A DNA stretch of 23,339 nucleotides, taken from the NCBI GenBank assembly GCA_001828545.1, contig MHYW01000106.1:1-23339 (forward strand), in the 5' to 3' direction. The DNA comes from Planctomycetes bacterium RIFCSPHIGHO2_12_FULL_52_36. Its GTDB lineage: Bacteria; Planctomycetota; Brocadiia; Brocadiales; Bathyanammoxibiaceae. Position numbers and translations under genes: made by a program. How positions within the stretch are numbered: the first letter of the stretch is position 1; every line of letters begins with the position of its first letter. Below, piece by piece: positions 21,075-23,339 of this stretch. The notes under the pieces were generated by a model. The model worked only from the letters and a program-made list of their open reading frames with translations, made no database searches and was not told the DNA's origin.

Positions 21075-22037
21075 ATGGTAATCCACAGGAAAAAGAGGGT
21101 AATCCCTGACGGACTCTGGATAAAGTGTGAAGGCTGTAGCGGCCTTATCTACAGGAAGGCCATGGTGGAACGCTTCTACGTCTGCCCTGAATGTGATTAT
21201 CACTTCCGCATCCCCGCCTGGGAGAGGATACGGATAACCCTGGATGAGGGGAGTTTTCAAGAGTTCTGGCCAGACATGGAACCCGCTGACCCCCTCGATT
21301 TTAAGGACAGGATAAGCTACAAGGAAAGGGTTCAGACAGAACAGAAACGGACGGGTCTAAAAGACGCCGCCCTGGTAGGTACAGGTACCATCCACAATAG
21401 AAAGATAGTATTTGGCGCCACAGACTCTAATTTCATCATGGGCAGTATGGGCTCCGTAGTAGGAGAGAAAATCACCAGGGCGGCCGCCCTGGCCCGGGAG
21501 AGAAGACTTCCCCTGGTAATCATCTCAGGTTCAGGGGGAGGTGCCAGGATGCATGAGGGCATGTTCTCCCTCATGCAGATGGCCAAGACCAGCGCGGCCC
21601 TCTTCAGCCTGCGGGAGGCCAACGGGATATTCATTTCCGTGCTCACAGACCCCACTATGGGCGGGGTCATGGCCAGTTACGCCTCCCTGGGAGACATTAT
21701 CGTCGCTGAGCCTGGGGCGCTCATAGGTTTTGCTGGCCCGAGGGTCATTGAACAGACCATCAAGAAGACCCTGCCCGAGGGGTTCCAGACGGCAGAGTTC
21801 CTCCTGGAGCATGGGTTCCTGGACATGATTGTCTCCCGCCAGGACATGCGCAGAGAACTATCCAGGTTGATAGACTTCATGATTGGCCCGCCAGAGGGGG
21901 ACGAAACCGAAGTAGCAAGCGGGGAGAAGCAAACCCCCAATATGACCACCCAGGAGACTACGTCCGCCTCGGGCGGGCTCTCAACAGAGGAAGATAGTGG
22001 TAAAGACCAAAATGAGACAACGGAAAATCAGATATGA
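21075..22037 (+). CDS. accD: Acetyl-CoA carboxylase carboxyltransferase, beta subunit
   Basis: With AccA, this subunit transfers carboxyl from carboxybiotin to acetyl-CoA, making malonyl-CoA for fatty acid synthesis. The 320-residue product has the N-terminal zinc finger (Cys 18, 21, 37, 40: CEGC...CPEC), FKDRISYKERVQTEQKRTGL, VGTGTIHNRKIVFGATD, FIMGSMGSVVGEKITRA, the oxyanion region VIISGSGGGARMHEGMFSLM, and SVLTDPTMGGVMASYASLGD followed by GFAGPRVIEQT. About 45 C-terminal residues are low-complexity, Thr/Glu-rich and contain SASGG from a slightly degenerate palindrome (21963-21977). The ATG follows the rpe stop with no gap. accA is not in the window. Confidence 0.96.
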   Translation: MVIHRKKRVIPDGLWIKCEGCSGLIYRKAMVERFYVCPECDYHFRIPAWERIRITLDEGSFQEFWPDMEPADPLDFKDRISYKERVQTEQKRTGLKDAALVGTGTIHNRKIVFGATDSNFIMGSMGSVVGEKITRAAALARERRLPLVIISGSGGGARMHEGMFSLMQMAKTSAALFSLREANGIFISVLTDPTMGGVMASYASLGDIIVAEPGALIGFAGPRVIEQTIKKTLPEGFQTAEFLLEHGFLDMIVSRQDMRRELSRLIDFMIGPPEGDETEVASGEKQTPNMTTQETTSASGGLSTEEDSGKDQNETTENQI

Positions 22038-22040
22038 GTG

Positions 22041-22063
22041 GTAGCCGCAGGCTTTAGCCTGCG
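22041..22063. repeat. GCAGGCTTTAGCCTGC palindrome, copy 2
   Basis: These 23 bases match 3033-3055 exactly in reverse complement. A 15-base core GCAGGCTTTAGCCTG also lies at 12823-12837 inside the permease pseudogene. Located just after accD. Confidence 0.85.
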
Positions 22064-22104
22064 TGTGTTGCAGTAAAAACTAGAACGAGACAATGGAGGA
22101 TTAA

Positions 22105-22683
22105 ATGGCAAGACCCACTGAAGAAATCAGGGAACATCATAAACACCTGGAACAGAGACTGGAAGGCTACTGGAAGGCGGTAGAAGCCCTGGACAGGTTA
22201 AGCGCCCGTGAGAGGATGCAACTCCAGGACTTCATAGAATTCCTCAAACTGGAACTCCTGCCCCATGCCGAGGCCGAGGAGAAATACCTCTATCGCAAGG
22301 TAGGGGAGGTAATGAAAAACCCCATGTTCACCAGGACCATGGAAGTGGACCACGAGGCCATCAAGGCCTACATCCACGAACTGGAAGGAGAAATTGCCCA
22401 GGCCTACAAGGAATCCGCCCAGCAACAGGTCAAGAAGATACAGAAGGCCTCCAATAAATTAGAGGGGATACTGGCCGTCCACTTCCGGAAGGAAGAAGAG
22501 GTCTATCTACCCATCCTGGACGGAAAACTCTCCGCAGAAGAGATAGAGAAGGACGTCATAACACCTATGCACGCCGCCTCTACCGGCTCTGCTGGACATG
22601 GTCACGGTCACGGACACGGCCATGGACACGGTCATGAGCACGGACATGGGCATGGTCATGGTCACGGGCAGTGTAATCACTAA
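22105..22683 (+). CDS. Hemerythrin-like HHE-domain protein with His/Gly-rich tail
   Basis: The 192-residue protein has a four-helix hemerythrin domain: IREHHKHLEQRLEGYWKAVE, LLPHAEAEEKYLYRKV, VDHEAIKAYIHELEGEI and ILAVHFRKEEEVYLPILDG, matching the His/Glu ligands of a diiron site. From about residue 165 comes a tail of Gly-His repeats (GHGHGHGHGHGHGHEHGHGH...) ending QCNH, which should bind nickel, zinc, cobalt or copper. The DNA of the tail is a GGNCAY hexamer repeat (22594-22671). Hemerythrin-like proteins sense or store oxygen, NO or iron; the tail suggests a metal storage or detoxification role, but this is inferred. GGAGG lies five bases before the ATG. The protein is cytoplasmic as no signal peptide is visible. 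Confidence 0.88.
   Translation: MARPTEEIREHHKHLEQRLEGYWKAVEALDRLSARERMQLQDFIEFLKLELLPHAEAEEKYLYRKVGEVMKNPMFTRTMEVDHEAIKAYIHELEGEIAQAYKESAQQQVKKIQKASNKLEGILAVHFRKEEEVYLPILDGKLSAEEIEKDVITPMHAASTGSAGHGHGHGHGHGHGHEHGHGHGHGHGQCNH
22594..22671 (+). repeat. GGNCAY hexamer tandem repeat coding Gly-His
   Basis: About 12-13 imperfect hexamers (GGACAT, GGTCAC, GGACAC, GGCCAT and so on) encode the His-rich tail. Copy number is likely to vary by slippage. Confidence 0.85.
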
Positions 22684-22702
22684 CCCCGAAATAACACTTC
22701 GT

Positions 22703-22729
22703 GTCATTCTGAGCATAGCGAAGAATCTC
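22703..22729. repeat. Partial TCATTCTGAG repeat
   Basis: ACTTCGTGTCATTCTGAG and GCGAAGAATCT match the left part of the element at 15603-15700. It lies between the hemerythrin-like gene and the exported thioredoxin-like gene. Confidence 0.65.
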
Positions 22730-22747
22730 AGTTAGGAGGTACAGGTC

Positions 22748-23339
22748 ATGAAGAATCTTATCCTTGCCGCCGCTTTACTAAACTTTCTAATCGCAAACTC
22801 CTCCCAGTCAGCCACAGCCGGGAGCGGCCCCGCCATCTCCTGGGAGAAGGATTTTGAGATTGCCCAGAAAAAGGCACAAGAGACGGGCAAACTCCTCCTA
22901 GTAGACTTCTATCACCCACAGTGAGGGGGCTGCCAGAGGATGGATACCGTGACGTATCCAGAGGCAAAGGTAAGTGGTCTTATCTCCCAGCACTTTGTAC
23001 CCGTTAAGTGCAATGTGGGAGAGAACAAGACACTCCCCCAGAGGTTCAACGTACACTGGACGCCCACCCTGGTAGTGTTAGATGCCCAGGGGACAGTCCA
23101 CCACAGCCTCACAGGCTTTACATCCCCCGAGGAGTTAGTAGCCCAGTTAGAATTCGCCCAGGCCAAGGCCTCCTTTAACAAGGGCGACTTCCAGGCCGCC
23201 CTCTCAGGGTTCAACGGGGTAGTAGAAAAGTATCCCAAGAGCCCCATCGCCCCGGAGGCCCTTTACTGGTCAACCGTCTCCGAATACAAACGCACAGGCT
23301 CCCGAGACGCATTGATGAACGGATGGAAGAGACTCCTTA
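22748..23339 (+). CDS. Exported thioredoxin-fold protein, candidate selenoprotein (UGGC), 3' end outside window
   Basis: TAGGAGG lies eight bases before the ATG. The product begins with a signal peptide (MKNLILAAALLNFLIAN...SATA|G), then WEKDFEIAQKKAQETGKLLL and VDFYHPQ, an in-frame TGA at 22922-22924, and GGCQRMDTVTYPEAKV. The fold continues with HFVPVKCNVGENKTLPQRF, then VHWTPTLVVLDAQG with cis-Pro, followed by a helical extension (FNGVVEKYPKSPIAPEALYW) open to the window edge. The TGA is codon 59, precisely the first Cys of a CxxC motif (Cys62 is the second), so the site reads Sec-Gly-Gly-Cys. A hairpin with the spacing of a bacterial SECIS follows. Reading TGA as stop would give a useless 58-residue fragment. 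Alternative: a nonsense mutation. Probably a periplasmic thiol oxidoreductase. A degenerate GTGGCCC palindrome encodes GSGPAIS near the N-terminus. Confidence 0.7.
22941..22960 (+). promoter_or_regulatory. Candidate bacterial SECIS hairpin
   Basis: TGGATAC (22941-22947), loop CGTGAC, and GTATCCA (22954-22960) form a perfect 7-bp stem. The loop starts 23 bases after the TGA and has G as its second base. Published bacterial SECIS rules, as I recall them, ask for a stem-loop with the loop 16-37 bases after UGA and a G in its first two positions; this fits. Confidence 0.5.

Overview
The window reads as about 23 kb of chromosome from an anaerobic, Gram-negative-type bacterium of moderate GC. The signs are a four-subunit pyruvate:ferredoxin oxidoreductase, a lipobox lipoprotein, a Sec-exported thioredoxin-fold protein and AccD. 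The gene mix and the very dense small palindromic repeats would fit a planctomycete of the anammox lineage, but that is an impression only. No tRNA, rRNA, CRISPR array, transposase or phage gene was seen.

Layout. 1-296: 5' part of comM (minus), divergent from a promoter-bearing small membrane protein (442-636). 856-2849: dnaJ-grpE (minus), coupled through TAATG. 3096-4979: a DUF255/YyaL-type thioredoxin-fold protein (minus). 5407-7120: a mercury-type operon (plus) with MerR, a 24-residue Cys-rich peptide, two small thioredoxin-like proteins and a MerT-like transporter, but no MerA or MerP. 7155-10129: porGDAB (minus). 10482-13125: two overlapping transporter genes, both broken (MFS at a G9 tract, SLC13/ArsB-type by a stop plus a repeat). 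13339-13689: Gly-rich RRM protein with a terminator-like leader. 13831-16260: lipoprotein, DUF72 protein and nitroreductase (all minus). 16758-23339: a plus-strand run gap - pgk - pgk - rpe - accD - hemerythrin-like - exported thioredoxin-like protein, the last cut by the window end.

Together the genes cover lower glycolysis and gluconeogenesis (Gap, two Pgk), the pentose phosphate link (Rpe), the pyruvate/acetyl-CoA node (Por), the first step of fatty acid synthesis (AccD), protein folding (DnaJ/GrpE) and thiol or metal handling (mer-like genes, DUF255, hemerythrin, thioredoxin-like).

Most notable: (1) the last gene has an in-frame TGA exactly where the first Cys of a thioredoxin CxxC should be (UGGC), followed by a hairpin with bacterial SECIS geometry: a candidate exported selenoprotein. 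(2) Several families of short palindromes are scattered through the window. They also sit inside genes, adding in-frame peptides (SASGG, GRGDRPVAPT), supplying a stop codon (porA) or accompanying a frame change (permease). (3) The tandem pgk genes share a 210-nt tract with one mismatch, which looks like gene conversion. (4) The micro-ORF in the mer-like operon sits in an old 96-nt tandem duplication that also copied a ribosome binding site.
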